Shown here in pieces: positions 1 through 11,500 of a DNA stretch of 64,000 nucleotides; position 1 is the first letter of the stretch; each line of letters begins with the position of its first letter. The position numbers and the translations under genes were made by a program. The stretch is from positions 5,764,669 through 5,828,668 of the forward strand of contig OZ038439.1 in assembly GCA_964036275.1 (NCBI GenBank), in the 5' to 3' direction. The stretch is from Litoditis marina (taxonomy: Eukaryota; Nematoda; Chromadorea; Rhabditida; Rhabditidae). The notes beneath the pieces were generated by a model. The model saw nothing but the letters and a program-made list of their open reading frames with translations, made no database searches and had not been told where the DNA came from.

Positions 1-227
1 CTCGTTCAACTCGCTACAACTGGTCAATTGACTGAAAATCGTCTCAGGAAAGAAGCTATTTTTCCATTATGTGATGTAAGAGGACTCAAAACAGTTTGCA
101 AAGATTCATGATGAAGAAGTAGTTCAATTTGTTCCTACGTGGTTGCTCACAGTAATCACGTGTAAAAAAGAATTAAATACTGCATTTTGTTCATTTGTGT
201 AACACTGATTGATTATACGTAGTTCAG

Positions 228-3200
228 GCCACCCCAATCCTGATGTCGGTAACTGTGTTTTCCTCTCTATTTCTGGCCCTCAACATGGTAAATGGGTCAG
301 TGGAAAGTGCCAGGAGAGTATCGGATTCGGTTGTCAACTTTCAACAACCGGTGAGTAGAAGCTGCATTTTCAGATCTGATGCAAAATTTGAGATTTTATA
401 CACTAAACTATACAGCACTAAATTGTAAGCCAATACTCGTGTTTGAATGAAAAATATCCATTTAGAGAGCAGCCTGTCAATTTTAATTATTACCTTCTCT
501 CTTCTTTGATGATGTCCATTTGAACCCACTCATTAATATAAATTCTCTACAGATTACGATATTCATCGAACTGCGATTTTTTGACGGTTCAAACGTAACT
601 TTCAGTACCGAAGTGTGGTTCTTCTTATCAAGAACTCGACGATTTCTGCTACAAGACCTTGTCTTCCACAACAGAAAAAGAAGGAGAATCATTTTGTGAA
701 GTGGAGTGCGGGCATCTCGCATCCATTCACTCTCAACAGGTGCAGTTCTTAGTGTGCAGTAAATAGATACCTGAAAGTTCAAAATACGACAGTATATTAT
801 TATTTTGTATTTTTTTGTAACAGAACTTCACTTAGTACGTAGTTTGGGATATATTGAGATAACTGAAAGATTATAACGGAATTGAGCTTGAAACCAAAAC
901 GCTGACCTTGACCAACTATAACACAGTGTAAAACACTACTTGCTTTGATTAAATTTCTCGAACAAACATCAACACCACATGCAATACAGTCGTCGTAAAC
1001 GGTAAGGCGGGAAGGGGGGGGGGTACTGTATATCTTACTTTCCGCTGTCTACGAAAACATGCATTTTGTTTCAAAGCTATCCTGATATGTGCTCTGATAG
1101 CACAGTGGCTTGCTCCCTGCTACCAAGCATTTGCTCTGGTTCAATTCCGGCAAGAGACAGAAATTCTGAAATTTGGCACTAACTATATGATTTTGGTTTA
1201 ACCGAGTATGTATTTATATTGCAGGAGAATGACTTCATTCTGAGTTTGTCTCTTCCGATTGGAGAGAATCAAATTCGTATTAATAATAATAATAATGAGT
1301 TTATCAATGCACTGTATAACAATCAAGTGAGAGACGAATCGATAACTTATGAATTGATGTTTAAGGCTAGTAAAACACAGAGAGCAATACATAGAAATGC
1401 ATAAATTTGAAGAAAAACTGATTTAGAAATGAACACATAGGTCTATTTGAAATGAGCACATAGGCATGATATGTCTATTTACGAGGTGGAAGTGGTTCCC
1501 ATAATGGGTTGATGTGAAAACGAAAACCATAGCGAGCAAAGTACACATCAGATATAAATGGGGCCAGATGAGGATCACATTTATAGTAACGATAGAAAGC
1601 ACTATAACGGAAACGTGTTTCATCTCTACACATCAAATGCAACTGAGAAACGGCCTTCTGAACTTTCTGGAGAGAAGGCCAATTAAGAGAGGCTATTGTG
1701 AGAACAGGAGGAGTATTAATAACCGTGGAAACAGAAGATGGTGGCGGAAACACACGTTTAGGAACTGGCTCAGGAGTTTTGATTTCAATGGATTCAGGTT
1801 CACAGAGAGTTGGAATAGGAGAACATTCGTTAACTGGGGGAGGGAGAACATTTCTAGGCTGCTCAACTACCTCCATATCAGTTTGTAGGTTGGCGTCAGC
1901 ATGATTTGGCGGAGTTGTAGTTTGGTCGGGGACCTCAGCTCGGGCGGCGTCTCGTTTCGATTGTCTGGCGAGGAATCCGGCCTTTCGCTGTTCCGGGGTC
2001 TCGAACTTCCGAACATGAAAGGTTGACATAGAAGCATCAGATTTCATAGCAGTAGATAATTCAATCAGACGAGGAAACCAAATACCATCTTTGATAGAAA
2101 TTTTGAGTGGACGAGATAAACCATCTTGACGTGGTTTCCCCAAACGGTGAAGAATTGAGACATTAGATGGAGAGATGGACACCAAATTGAAAATTGCATT
2201 CACCTTTTTCTTTGTTGTGGAATCCTCTGGTAGACCATAAATAGTGAGACATCGGCGATCGTTGAAATGGTGTAGTTCGGATTGAATAAGGGTGGGCAGA
2301 GATTGGGTCAGACTGTCGATTTTGGAGTTGAGTGTTTTGATTTCACTCAAAATGGTGGAAAAATGGGTTCGAGATGGTACCATTTTCGGACGAGGCGAGG
2401 GCATGATAATCAATCGAGAGAGGGGTCACCGCTCACGACCAGGCAAAGGGGTGTTATGATTGGAATACACAAGTGATAAAGACTATCAATGGGTGGATGG
2501 TTCAATTTCACCACAACAAAACTACAGCAACTTCGGTGAGAATGAAATTGATTATTGACAAAAATAAAGTTAGGTGCAAGAGAAAAGCGGTACAACAAGG
2601 TAAACACTCGGAAACACTGTTCGAATGCAATCACACGTTAAACTATTCCGACGTTGAAGTGCATATTCACATTTATCATCACGTTTTCTTAGTGAATGTT
2701 ATACTTCTAGTTTGAGTGAAATCGATATGTATGAAAATTGGAGAGGATGAACTATCGACAGTCGTTGAACATGATTAAATTGGGTTTCTTCCTATACAGG
2801 TTGGAAGAACGCGAATTTCGGAAGTTGTGTTGCAATGGATTTGGTCGACAACGGAGTTGCGCCGGGAAAATGGATCAATACGCACTGCAGCGTCAGTCTT
2901 CCATCCGTTTGCAAACGTCGTAAGTTTTTCATTTTCTCATCCTGATATTCAATAAAACTAATGAGGGTCGGGAAAAGTATGTTAAGTGATCCTCGGAACA
3001 GTTATACTAGAAGTCAGAGTCACGTAAATTACCAATCTAATGAGGCATCTTGCACTTGGGGTTTCCTGTTTCTGAGTTCTGCTGTTCCACGTGACGGTAC
3101 AATTGACTAACATTCTAGCGAGATGTTCCAGTCAGAGTGTGATAATCAGAGGAACCGCTAGGTAATCAATATTTTCATTCAATTCGTTCGATAACTGTCA

Positions 3201-6200
3201 ACGAATTAGAGAGAAACATATAGCAAAAAACTATAATCTCAATAGTTATATGAATGTGCTCAGTAAAAGATGTATTCAAAAATCGTTTCGACCCTGATTC
3301 GGGAGTCATCAGGGTCAAAACGATTTTTGAGTACATCTTTTACTGAGCACATTCATATAACTTTATCATCCAAAACGTCCTTGTGACACAATATATTTTG
3401 TTCAATTGAATAACCTAATATATAATCTCAATGTTTCCGACCGCACCGTAACGTGTGCATTGAACTCACCAAATTTTGAAAATTCTTTGCAAAATGTGTA
3501 TATCAACGGTGGACTGTTTCAGGGACTCCACTTCTTCTTATGTTCAAAGTATTTGTTTTCATTTCAGCACTAAACAAACCTTGTTCGTCTTTCGTCCAAC
3601 CCACCACCGCCACTCCAACATTTGCACCGCCCACTTGTTCTTCAACATTCAACTTCACAGGAAATGGAACGGTTTGTTCAGAAACAGATTCAATTGTAGT
3701 TCGTTGCTCATTGGTAATCAATTTGAACCTACTCCGGACAGTTGAACTCCATTTTGGTATCCCCATTTCACAGAGCACTGAGGCCGTATGCATGAAACAT
3801 CCCGGGCCGGGTTGGGATGCTATCCCGAGCTATTTCCCCACCAATTCAGCCCGGGATATTACTCTAATATTACTCGCGTCATCGGGAAATTTTTTCACTG
3901 TGTCCAACGCAAAAAAGATCACATGTCCAGCTGGGGCCGTAATATCGTATTCACATTTGAGGCCCTTGGAATAGTAGGCTGGATACCCGGGAGAGTAGAT
4001 CTGGAATGAAATTGATAGCACGCTCTATCTATCTCTACATATCACTTTAAATAGTTCCCAGTGATACTATGACCGGTCACATTATTGACGAGGGCCCCTG
4101 TTAGGCATATCTGAATTGTAATTGCCCGAAATGCCTGGTTGAATAAGGTTAACAATAGACAACCTAGCCGTGCAAACAAAGTTTATTCCTTTTCTAATTT
4201 CTTTATCTCATTTTCACTATGTGATTTCAACAGTATGTTTAATAACAATTGAACTTGACGGAATACCACAAAACACATGTCAGCCGAGAAAGTCAAAAAG
4301 TTTAAATGTTGAGAAACTATCAAGAATCAGAGGCCGTATGCATGAAACATCCCGGGCCGGGTTGGGATGCTATCCCGGGCTGAATTGGTGGGGAAATAGC
4401 TCGGGATAGCATCCCAACCCGGCCCGGGATGTTTCATGCATACGGCCTCTGATTCTTGATAGTTTCTCAACATTTAAACTTTTTGACTTTCTCGGCTGAC
4501 ATGTGTTTTGTGGTATTCCGTCAAGTTCAATTGTTATTAAACATACTGTTGAAATCACATAGTGAAAATGAGATAAAGAAATTAGAAAAGGAATAAACTT
4601 TGTTTGCACGGCTAGGTTGTCTATTGTTAACCTTATTCAACCAGGCATTTCGGGCAATTACAATTCAGATATGCCTAACAGGGGCCCTCGTCAATAATGT
4701 GACCGGTCATAGTATCACTGGGAACTATTTAAAGTGATATGTAGAGATAGATAGAGCGTGCTATCAATTTCATTCCAGATCTACTCTCCCGGGTATCCAG
4801 CCTACTATTCCAAGGGCCTCAAATGTGAATACGATATTACGGCCCCAGCTGGACATGTGATCTTTTTTGCGTTGGACACAGTGAAAAAATTTCCCGATGA
4901 CGCGAGTAATATTAGTTTGTACAACAGTATTACGGATGAAGTCCCGTTTCTGCCGAGGTGAAAATGAAGTTTAATATCAATATAAATAATAATAATAATA
5001 ATAATAAAGTTCATCTGCATAGAATAGTAACAGAGATCATACAAGTAGAAAATCACAATGAACATTCGGAATGTATTAGAAATTTTTACAGTTGAAGCGC
5101 TCACTCGATCACCCAAAATCTCCCCTTTAGGGCCTGATAGTACCTTGACTTTTAACATGAGATTGAACATTTCTCGAAAGCTCCGATTTTTTCGAGATGT
5201 GCGCTTTTTTCAGACTGGAAAATGGTTATCTCGACTATTCATTCTACGCCTCGAGGACGTCATCAATGAAAATGAGATTCTCCAGTGGAAGTCCGAACAA
5301 ATATAAATGGAGCGCCAACTATACATCAGTCGATAGTGAGCTGTTTAAAATAACTAACAACTTAACCCAGGAAGTTCCACGCAGATTTCTCGATACGAGC
5401 CACAAATTTCAAACTTTAACCAAACAACTATGGGATCAAACTATAAACAGAGCAGAAATAACCGTATTGGCTCGCGTTGCAGACAGCGAGTTCTTTAAAT
5501 TCAACATTCTCGAACCGTCCTCAATACATGAAGACCAGGGCAAATAGTATCTGACAATGACTGATGTTGTATAAGTACAAAAGAAACTCTGTGCAACTCA
5601 AAGAATCTGTTATAGACTCAACATATACCGAAGAAATACGGTGAATGTTGCCCATGCTGTGTTTGTACTTTGATCCATTGGATTCTCGATCGAAACCGTT
5701 GAATCACCTCGTCCATTAGGCTCAAACTACAAATAATTGTTAATATTCATTATTCATTTCCCTCTTCCAGTTCGCCCGTCTGGTTGTAATCAAGGCGTCC
5801 TTCAAACTCCCGGAATGGTCAGTTTGCAAGTGTTATCTTTCAATAAAAGAGCAAGACAGAACTGAATTTAACATTAGAATATTCAAATAATTGAGGAAAT
5901 TATGTTTCTCTGTTCACAAACGAACCATCTATCTGATCAAAAATCCTTCTGTTTTCAGGAATGACACTTTTTCCAAACCATCTCATATGTTGGTCATGTT
6001 TTTCAATTGTATCTCACTGATTACTACTCAGACAACTCTTGCCAATTAGCGAGCCACCTTTGTAGCGGCATTGACGAGAGAGTGTGCAGGTCAGAGCGAC
6101 GCAGACAGTCTCAACCTGTCTGCGGCCTCATTGACCTGCGTGCTCTCTCGCTTAAATAGCTTGCTAATTGCAGAAAATTGGCGCCAATCTTTCTGAGCAG

Positions 6201-8076
6201 CTAGAGTGTTATCTATGTGAGTCTAACAAAACTATACCTCTGACTTGGTAAAAGTCTGTTAACGTTGTTCATTTCATTGAAACTGTGAGATGAGAAGACG
6301 GTAAATTGCTATTCTGTTCCAGATAACCAGTCCCAACTACAACAATACCGATGTCTACCGCGGTTACTATCCATCGCAGTTCAATTGCTCGTATCAGCTG
6401 GCTGCACCGACCGGGAAAAAGTGATTTTAGTTTTCGCTCAGGGAAAGGCGAGGGTATACTGTGTATCTCACTCTGTGCTGTGCACAAACAGGAAGTTACG
6501 ATTGGCAAATAGCACCAACACAGGCCTACTTGGTAGAGTGGTTAGCATCCGCGTCTCCCACACTTTTGGGCGGAGTTTGAATCCCACATGAGGCGTATAT
6601 TTTAGAAATTTGTCACTACTATGTGAGGATCCCTTTCTACTTTACAGTCTGCTACAGATATACTTGGAACGCGCTCGGTTACTTACAAATTCGCGTTTGA
6701 TCGAAACTGTATTGCAACAAATATAGAGATACAGTGTGCCCTGAAGAGACGTCAGACGACGAGAGAGAAAATCAATATGTATGACAGCCACGCTGTGTAA
6801 GCAATAGATTATTGTTCAACGACGCTTGCTCTGAGTATCGTGCAAAGTATATTTATTGATTGTGTGTGCTGTATGTATCACCCACAATCAGTTAGCGTAC
6901 TTTCCTCTATGTATCTTTCGCAGACAAAAACGTACGAAAATACCCTAAACAAGATAAAAGAGTGGTAACAAAATTGAAATGTAAGGTTTTTCGGTTCAAT
7001 TCAATCACTGTGTAGTTGTCGCAGTAACTGCCTGTAACGCAATGTACAAGTTAAAACACCAAGGTTCTCAACTGCACACATGTGCACCGTATTTTTAGAG
7101 GAATATTTGTTTCCGAACACTATAAGAACTGTGAAAACTGTAGCTCAGAAATAGATCAAAAATTGCAAATTCAAGCACGGATTTCAAACTGCTTTCAAAC
7201 AAGGTAGTTATGATGTGGAGAAAACTCGACGTTTGATCAACTCATTTTTGAACAATTCAAAAAAACCTGTGCACGTTTTTCCCACTTTGCAGCATTCGTC
7301 TCATCTTCTACCAATTCCACACTTTCAACGCCGATGATGTGCTTTCAGTCTACGATGGTCCGGATGGAAATGCCCCGCTTATTGGAAGGCAAGTTAAAAA
7401 GAAAATTTAACACGATGATCCTCCTCAAGAAAAACTGATATTCACCTTCTTTTTTGTCAAACTTATCTACCGAATTTGCATACGGGTTACATGTTTTAGC
7501 AACCTTATATCTAAGTACGCCGGGGTACCTTAACTAGCTTTCCTTTCTGCCCTCCTAATGCATTTCACTCAACGACAGAATAATGCTAAAACTGTAAACA
7601 GAATTTCGTGAAACTTCGAGTATTAGAAAACAGAATGTGAATGTTATTATGATCATAACGTTCAAGTTAATGGACTAGTATTTTTAGAAACGTTATAATC
7701 AACAGTAATCTAGAAAAAGGAGAAAACGGTTCCTATATTAATTAAAATTCATGGGTTAAATCTTTCGAAAATGAATGATTATCGTTCGGTAGATGTTTAA
7801 TTTTTTGCGTCAATATCAATCTTACGTTATTACTGCTATCATTACTGTTACCTTCATCTGAAACAAAAACATTTGTTGTCATTCACTGAGCACATGTTTC
7901 CATGATGTAGATGTAGTTATATTTCATTTTTTCTCCTATTTAGGTACTCGTTCTACTACCCGCCGCCGAACAATTTATTACCTCTCACTTCGACCAACAA
8001 TACGATGTTCCTTCAATTCACACCCCGCTCCAACCGCGGTTACATCGGATTCTCAGCAAAATTCATCGCTGTTTGA
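228..8076 (+). CDS. Locus A: secreted CTLD-CTLD-CUB-CUB lectin-like protein, 5' end outside window, exon 7 split by a retroelement
   Basis: Exons read directly: 228-350 (end of CTLD1), 606-739, 1225-1281 plus about 2458-2535 (one exon split by an insertion), 2800-2919 (end of CTLD2, WIN..C..SVCKR), 3568-3671 (linker), 4779-4957 and 5214-5335 (CUB1, IYSPGYP and GLKCEY), 5771-5817, 6323-6420, 7293-7388 (CUB2, DDVLSVYDGPDG) and 7944-8076 (ends FIAV, stop TGA). Exons 1-4 should lie left of the window. Splice phases match loci B, C and E throughout. The exon 14 donor is GC (GGAAG/GCAAGTT). Exon 7 reads ..QIRI, then about 1.18 kb of foreign DNA, then LEYTSDKDYQWVDG, so the normal product is broken unless an alternative splice skips the rest of the exon. 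A 514-bp inverted duplication covers exon 10 and the intron before it. An AATGAA poly(A)-like signal lies 28 bp past the stop. Family membership is clear; whether this copy still works is doubtful. Confidence 0.8.
985..1190 (+). mobile_element. tRNA-derived SINE copy 1
   Basis: It begins with a diverged GTCGTCG..ACGG head, has a conserved TACTGTATATCT block, an A-box-like AGCACAGTGGCTTGC and a B-box-like GGTTCAATTCCGG, and ends near TTTGGCAC. It shares this order with the copies near 6440, 11788, 16257, 16590 and 33414. It lies in intron 6 of locus A. Confidence 0.65.
1282..2457 (-). mobile_element. LINE-like element carrying only an ORF1-type gene, inserted in exon 7 of locus A
   Basis: A 1.18-kb block separates two halves of one exon: QIRI ends at 1281 and LEYTSDKDYQW resumes near 2458, where sister genes read RIGLKYTADQHYEW without a break. 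On the minus strand the block starts just upstream of an intact 312-codon ORF and ends in an ATT/TTA trinucleotide tail (1282-1297 on the plus strand), as in some non-LTR retrotransposons. No reverse transcriptase is present, so this is either an ORF1-only element or a truncated copy. Target-site duplication is unclear to within a base or two. The intact ORF suggests recent arrival. Confidence 0.75.
1475..2413 (-). CDS. ORF1-like protein of a non-LTR retrotransposon (312 aa)
   Basis: The 312-residue ORF is uninterrupted. Residues about 18-45 form a short heptad-like stretch (ILSEIKTLNSKIDSL). Residues about 53-110 look like an RRM-type fold: CLTIYGLPEDSTTKKK, then ILHRLGKPRQDG and RPLKISIK, a pattern seen in LINE ORF1 RNA-binding proteins. 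A charged stretch follows (AGFLARQSKRDAARAE), then a Pro/Thr-rich middle and a C-terminal block with a YYKCDPHLAP-type motif. By family it would bind element RNA as a chaperone. It carries no endonuclease or reverse transcriptase and none lies beside it. The start at 2413 sits about 40 bp inside the insertion boundary. Assignment rests on motif pattern only. Confidence 0.6.
   Translation of the reverse strand: MIIMPSPRPKMVPSRTHFSTILSEIKTLNSKIDSLTQSLPTLIQSELHHFNDRRCLTIYGLPEDSTTKKKVNAIFNLVSISPSNVSILHRLGKPRQDGLSRPLKISIKDGIWFPRLIELSTAMKSDASMSTFHVRKFETPEQRKAGFLARQSKRDAARAEVPDQTTTPPNHADANLQTDMEVVEQPRNVLPPPVNECSPIPTLCEPESIEIKTPEPVPKRVFPPPSSVSTVINTPPVLTIASLNWPSLQKVQKAVSQLHLMCRDETRFRYSAFYRYYKCDPHLAPFISDVYFARYGFRFHINPLWEPLPPRK
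3244..3361. repeat. Foldback element, about 55-bp arms
   Basis: The left arm AGTTATATGAATGTGCTCAG... is mirrored by ...CTGAGCACATTCATATAACT around a short loop near 3300 (TCGGGAGTC). The arms differ at only a few positions. It lies in intron 8 of locus A and has no coding content. Confidence 0.85.
3781..3857 (+). mobile_element. Truncated foldback element (one arm plus loop)
   Basis: This has the same 47-bp arm as 4331-4377, then the same 24-nt loop in the opposite orientation (3828-3851), then only six bases of the second arm (CGGGAT) before the sequence switches to the left arm of the large inverted duplication. Confidence 0.8.
3864..4915. repeat. 514-bp inverted duplication with a 24-nt spacer
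   Basis: Left arm 3864-4377 is the reverse complement of right arm 4402-4915. Paired positions add up to 8779 at every point I checked, and translations of the two arms are identical, so I see no mismatches. The right arm holds intron 9, the acceptor and about 137 nt of CUB1 exon 10; the left arm repeats all of this in antisense inside the same intron. The axis falls in the loop of a smaller foldback element (4331-4448). An unspliced transcript would form a near-perfect hairpin over the exon 10 acceptor. A chimeric-assembly artefact is the main alternative. Confidence 0.9.
4331..4448. mobile_element. 118-bp foldback element at the palindrome axis
   Basis: Two 47-bp inverted arms (4331-4377, 4402-4448) start AGGCCGTATGCATGAAACAT and flank a 24-nt loop at 4378-4401. 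A partial copy with the loop inverted lies at 3781-3857, and a diverged relative may lie at 47626-47740. No coding capacity. Confidence 0.75.
4984..5009. repeat. (AAT)n simple repeat
   Basis: A run of AAT trinucleotides just after exon 10 of locus A. It resembles the tail of the LINE-like element at 1282-1297, but no element body is visible beside it. Confidence 0.7.
6037..6177. repeat. Foldback element in intron 12 of locus A
   Basis: Imperfect inverted arms: CCAATTAGCGAGCC...GAGAGAGTGTGCAGGTCA on the left and TGACCTGCGTGCTCTCTCGC...TTGCTAATTG on the right. The centre is GACAGTCTCAACCTGTC. Non-coding MITE-like. Confidence 0.7.
6440..6605 (+). mobile_element. tRNA-like SINE, divergent copy
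   Basis: It shares the TATACTGTGTATCTCACT head block with the other SINE copies but has a different tRNA-like part: A-box-like TGGTAGAGTGGTTAGCATCC and B-box-like GAGTTTGAATCCC. It lies in intron 13 of locus A. Confidence 0.5.
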
Positions 8077-8475
8077 GAATGTTCGTTTTGGTTGTACTTC
8101 CATAATGAATAATTGTTACCAGATGTTTGATTACCGTCGAAATATCTAGAAAGATGCGTGTTTGTCATAAAATGTTTGTACTTTATCGGTTAGCATCTGT
8201 TAACTACCGTAACTCTTGCAGCAACTAAGGTGGTTCATCGTCACAAAGTAGAACAACGGTCAAAGAATATGAGGCTCTGATCTACCCCCCAAAAACGACG
8301 CCCAATCAAAAACGTTTTTTTAAAATAAAAATCCCATTTTTGAGACTGGTGTCGGACGTTGTTGTTTTCAGTTTATAGGTGTCATATGATCATTTTATTC
8401 TTCGAGTAGTTTAATGCCCGGATAGCGGCCACTCCAAAGAACATTTTATTGGCATTTTAGGATGTTAGGGAAAAT

Positions 8476-8482
8476 TGATAAG
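8476..8482 (+). promoter_or_regulatory. Proximal GATA site of locus B
   Basis: TGATAAG sits 24 bp upstream of the preferred start codon at 8507. Sister genes have the equivalent site 28 bp upstream. The second, distal GATA site found in C, E and F is degenerate here (GGATGTT at 8460-8466). Confidence 0.55.
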
Positions 8483-8506
8483 ACTTTGTGTTCTGTCTCA
8501 TTGACA

Positions 8507-11500
8507 ATGTTACTCTACTTCCTCATATTTTGTTCAATCTCGGCTGGTAAGTATCAAATATGCTACGGATTTGAATTGAGAGAATCATACAGTAACAACT
8601 ATTTTGTTTGACAAAGTTTTTTTGCATGCAGAAATTACAACAAAGTTTCAAAATCTTAATATTTTCCCTGCGGGTTTTCTTGCAACTGGCACACACTAGA
8701 AGTTATTTTGTTATTATCTAGAAATACTCTGAAGTTTAAAACCGAGTTGTTTACCAAGGTTCGCCCCACCAAGTCGGTCACTAGTTGATATCAAGTTGTG
8801 AAATCAAAGATCGGTGCACAATTGTGCACCAAGTTCTCGGTGAAAAGTCTGATCCTTGATTTACAACTTGGATTGTTGGCGAACCTTGGTAAACAACTCG
8901 GTTTTTAACTTTAGAGAGGCACCACATTATCTGATTACGTGATCAAGCTCACAATGATAATGTACTTTGTAGTTGGTTCGACTTGCACAGATGGCTATGA
9001 AGACATGGGCAACGGATTGTGCTACAAGGTGGGGTTTTCGTTTACAAAATAATTTTTCCACCTATTTCTGAGAGGAAAAAACTCCGAAAAATCAAAAATA
9101 TATCCTTTTTCAGAGTTCAAAAACACAGAACAATAAGCTTTTAATGCAATTTTCAACACTCATTTTCACATGCTTTCCGAAAAATGATTAAGCAAGAGTA
9201 CGGAATGAAGTTTCTGTCGCAAATCAATCACTACTATCATTGCGAGAATTATGTACTAGTTTGAATTAGAATGTGTTGAAAAATTGTTTTTTTGTTCATT
9301 CCAGCACTTCACTACCCAAAAATCGCAGAGAGAGGCGGAAGCATTTTGCGAAGAAGAAGAAGGACACCTGGTTCAGCCACTGAACGCGTTTGTGAGACAC
9401 TATTGGAATAACTTTTGTTCAAAGTTTCATTCATTCCAATTTTCGACCCTCAAAGAATAGTCTTGTAGGTGGTACACAAGACAATTCTTTGAGTGTCGAA
9501 GTTCTTTGAGTGTGTGTAGGTAGTACACAGTGTATCTGCTATTTTGTACGTTTGATCAGATTTCATTTAGACATGCGATCAACAGCGCCTTCACTAAGAC
9601 TGGATTCTAGTTATTACTTAGTGAAAATATATTCTTGTCGAATACTGGAGGTCGTCACAGTTGTTTTTATTATCTTGAGTTATGGGATTAGGTTCTATAA
9701 ATGACCATATAATCATTCAACTTCGATATTCTGAATGACTTGCTCTATTAGGTAAACGCTTACATTCTGACCGAAGCTGAGAACATCGGAGCTTGGTTGG
9801 GACTTACATGTACTGGGTTGATGAAAACATCGTGTACATATTCAAATGGAGATTTTGTCACATCGAGCTCTTATGCTAATTTTTATCCTGGTCAGTTGTT
9901 TTTGTCTTTTGACCTATGATAAGTTCGAGGAGTTTGAATCGTCAAGTTGAAGCGAAAAAACATATAGCCTCGTACTGGTGAATATAAAATCATAACTTCA
10001 CCTATATTCATGTCATACCGCATTTTTTAGATGTCTGACGTTTAGAAAAAGTGCCCGAAATTTTGAAGTGGCCCTTAACAACGAGTAGATGAGTCTAGTG
10101 AAGGTAAAACCAAATCTCCGGTTTGTGTCTTCATGGTTTTTATGTTGTCAGCGTTTCGTGAAACTCTTGAATTCGTGGTAACATAGATTATGTACGAACA
10201 ATAAATTGTAATTCAAGCAATTGCAATGCATCTGAGTCCCAGGTAATCCGGAACCAGGCGAGGGAAATTGTGTGTTTCTGTCCACTTCCGGCTCCGAATC
10301 TGGCCATTGGATCAGTGGAAAATGCGAGACGAAACAAGGATTTGGTTGCCAGAGAAACAGCTCAGAAAATGGTTTTCCGCCGAACAACGGTCAGCACAGA
10401 GTGATCATGATTACGGGGAAAATGTGAAGATTTTTTCCAATTCCAGAATATATCCAGCGCCTAAAGTGATTTATCTCGGATGTACAGAGTTTTACATAAC
10501 TTATGCTACTGATTCAAATATTTTTCGAAAGGAGGTCCTTGATATTTAAAAAATCATATGTTCGTGTAAATGATCGATTTAGTTCCCACCTGTGGTACTT
10601 CCTACCACCCAAATGGAGATTTTTGCTACAAGTTACTGGCCCCTTCAAATGAAGAGAATGCTGAGAGCGTCTGTGAATTGGAGTGTGGACATCTGACAAC
10701 CATTCATTCGCAGAATGCAAGTTTTCAAGTTTCTCTCCCACAGTTGTCCAAGTTTTCAGTGTTCTGAAATTAAGTTCCATATCAGCGACATGTTTCAAGT
10801 GATAACCGATAACGTCAGTTAGGAGGAGACCTGTGACCGTGTGTACCACTTTTTGTTGATGTTCCATGAAGCGCATTTTTTTCGTCGATTCGCATGTGTA
10901 AAATACTTGGTCCAGAATTCACATTTGTAATAATAAAGTAGATATTAGATTTAGCCATTCACAACTATCACATAAACAACACCAAACATGAACTTATCAG
11001 TTGAGAATTTGTGTGGGGTTTAAAAGTCGATAAACTGTAAAATTTAAATCCAAAAATGGAACACTACATGTTTGGTCGAACTCCAAAATGACAATATTAG
11101 ATTGCAGGAAAATTATTTCGTCCGAGATTTGGCGTCAACGTCCGGTAGAAAGTACGCGCGTATAGGGCTGTTATACACAGAGGATCTACATTATGAATGG
11201 ATAGATGGAACCAGAATGAACCCCGCGGACGACGGCTTTTTCGGTATTTTCTCAGTTTGATCATTTTCTCAACATTCAACAGGTTTTGATTATTGTCGAA
11301 TTTGGAACGTGCCTCTTGCATTGTGAAATGTGAAAGTTTGTTTGTACAGACAATAGTAATGATACTTGTCCTTGCTGAATTTTTTAACCAACACTATACA
11401 GAAAAATCTTTCAGGTGAATTCATCCTTCTATCTAGGTACTATTGTGGAAATTCCCGGGCTCAACGTTTCGGAAAGCGTACGTAGTAATTGTCATAGTGA

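Noticed and set aside
1280..2474. The LINE-like block as an ordinary intron of exon 7
   Set aside because: No acceptor AG near 2458 restores the reading frame, and the sister genes have a continuous exon here.
4170..4609. Two mirror-image 79-codon ORFs inside the palindrome
   Set aside because: They are the same non-coding sequence read on both arms of the inverted duplication, with no family resemblance and no splice context.
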